Source: JBGTCD01 sp041749015 (GTDB taxonomy: Bacteria; Bacteroidota; Bacteroidia; Cytophagales; Cyclobacteriaceae). Taken from it: DNA of 15,525 bases. The stretch lies in NCBI GenBank assembly GCA_041749015.1, contig JBGTCD010000015.1, positions 1-15,525 on the forward strand, given 5' to 3'. The notes beneath the pieces are model-generated. The model saw nothing but the letters and a program-made list of their open reading frames with translations. It did not search any database and was not told where the DNA came from. Of this stretch, positions 14,811 through 15,525 are shown in pieces. The position numbers and the translations under genes were made by a program. Position 1 is the stretch's first letter; each line of letters opens with the position of its first letter.

Positions 14811-15525
14811 GTGGGTCAAACACAGGGAAATATATATTGGTGGTGTCAGTTGGGGGGATGGGGATTATATTTTTTAATCAATGCCTTTGTGGGTACTACT
14901 TTGGCTGGTTTTCAGCTTTGGGTGGTGCTATTATTTTTAATTGTCAGCCTTTCAGGCCTTCTAGTCATTCATCTTTTCAGGATTTATATCCATAAAGCTG
15001 ATTGGAAAAACCAGCTAATCGGCCCCCTTATTATTAAATCACTGGTATCATCTGTTGGGCTTTCGGTAATATGGATGGCCATCAGCTTTCCTACCATATA
15101 CGGCATGCTGTACTGGCTGTCGATAGACTTTGAAAATGTGTTTGACTGGCCCTATATGCTGCTCACACTCATCAATTATTCAATCTTGTATTTAATGTGG
15201 TTCCTGATTTATTTTGGTTATCACTTATTTGAAAAGTACAGAAGAGCGGAAATCGATAAATGGAAACTTGAGGCAGCAGTGAAAGATGCAGAGCTTTTAG
15301 CCTTGAAAGCCCAAATAAACCCCCACTTTATTTTTAACAGCCTCAACAATATCAGGGGGCTTGTACTAGAGAATCCGGCAAAGGCTCAGGATATGATAAC
15401 CAACCTCTCAGGGCTATTGCGCTATTCCCTTCAGTTCAGCACTAAAGAGACCGTAACCCTGGAAGAGGAGCTCAGAGTGGTACGTGACTACCTCACTCTG
15501 GAGTCCATCCAACTTGAAGACCGGT
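14811..15525 (+). CDS. LytS-type sensor histidine kinase (partial, 3' end cut by the window)
   Basis: 238 codons are visible. The hydrophobic N-terminal part (about 1-138) holds roughly four membrane helices (about 14-34, 36-56, 74-94, 115-138) and opens with the family-typical YWWCQLGGWGLY. A linker helix precedes the His_kinase (PF06580-type) region. KAQINPHFIFNSLNNIRGL at about 166-184 carries the phosphoacceptor His172. YSLQFSTKETVTLEEEL and YLTLESIQLEDR follow, the usual continuation. The ATP-binding HATPase domain lies beyond the edge. The start is GTG at 14811: an in-frame TAG lies at 14802-14804, and the next in-frame ATG (codon 89) would remove the first two helices. Family members normally pair with a LytTR-domain response regulator gene just downstream, which would lie outside the window. 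The ligand is unknown. Confidence 0.92.
   Translation, partial: MGQTQGNIYWWCQLGGWGLYFLINAFVGTTLAGFQLWVVLLFLIVSLSGLLVIHLFRIYIHKADWKNQLIGPLIIKSLVSSVGLSVIWMAISFPTIYGMLYWLSIDFENVFDWPYMLLTLINYSILYLMWFLIYFGYHLFEKYRRAEIDKWKLEAAVKDAELLALKAQINPHFIFNSLNNIRGLVLENPAKAQDMITNLSGLLRYSLQFSTKETVTLEEELRVVRDYLTLESIQLEDR

Overview
The window reads as a chromosomal, housekeeping-type segment from a member of the Bacteroidota, most likely a gliding Cytophagales-like marine or soil bacterium. The evidence is a GldJ-type gliding/type IX secretion lipoprotein, a Big_5-type Ig-like surface lipoprotein, a DUF4175-type giant membrane protein, few Shine-Dalgarno sequences, and a TAnnTTTG-type -7 promoter element. I see no mobile element, CRISPR array, rRNA or tRNA. 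The order-level placement is an inference.

Layout, left to right. Bases 1-46 hold the first codons of an unrecognised minus-strand gene, preceded by a 153-bp gap with a perfect 14-bp palindrome and a tandem 10-bp repeat. A secreted TPR protein (200-2008, minus) follows. A 338-bp, roughly 25% GC intergenic region (2009-2346) carries a dense cluster of DnaA-box-like 9-mers and is a candidate replication origin. Then comes a long minus-strand block, from its upstream end: a small conserved-looking hypothetical protein, exodeoxyribonuclease III, the DUF4175-type protein, a serine-kinase/anti-sigma-type ATPase, YbeY, MnmG, a zinc-ribbon methyltransferase and an Ig-like lipoprotein. Several of these overlap or nearly touch, which suggests operon(s). 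On the plus strand, ComF (12485-13177) is divergent from that block. It converges on GldJ (13242-14468, minus) across a bidirectional terminator. A LytS-type sensor histidine kinase starts with GTG at 14811 and runs off the right edge.

The most striking signals are not genes. Two identical 16-bp copies of the chromosome-partitioning site parS (minus-strand reading TGTTCCACGTGAAACA) sit 38 bp apart between ybeY and mnmG. About 4.7 kb away lies the DnaA-box cluster. parS sites normally crowd near the chromosomal origin, and mnmG (gidA) is a classical origin neighbour in many bacteria. Together these suggest that the window covers, or lies very near, the chromosomal origin. One point against placing oriC exactly at 2.1-2.4 kb is that most genes to its right run toward it rather than away.

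Three start sites differ from the longest open frame. MnmG most likely begins at the ATG at 6912; the longer frame would translate through a parS site from a TTG. The DUF4175 protein most likely begins at the ATG at 11211, which has a good Shine-Dalgarno. The histidine kinase has only a GTG available upstream of its first membrane segment.
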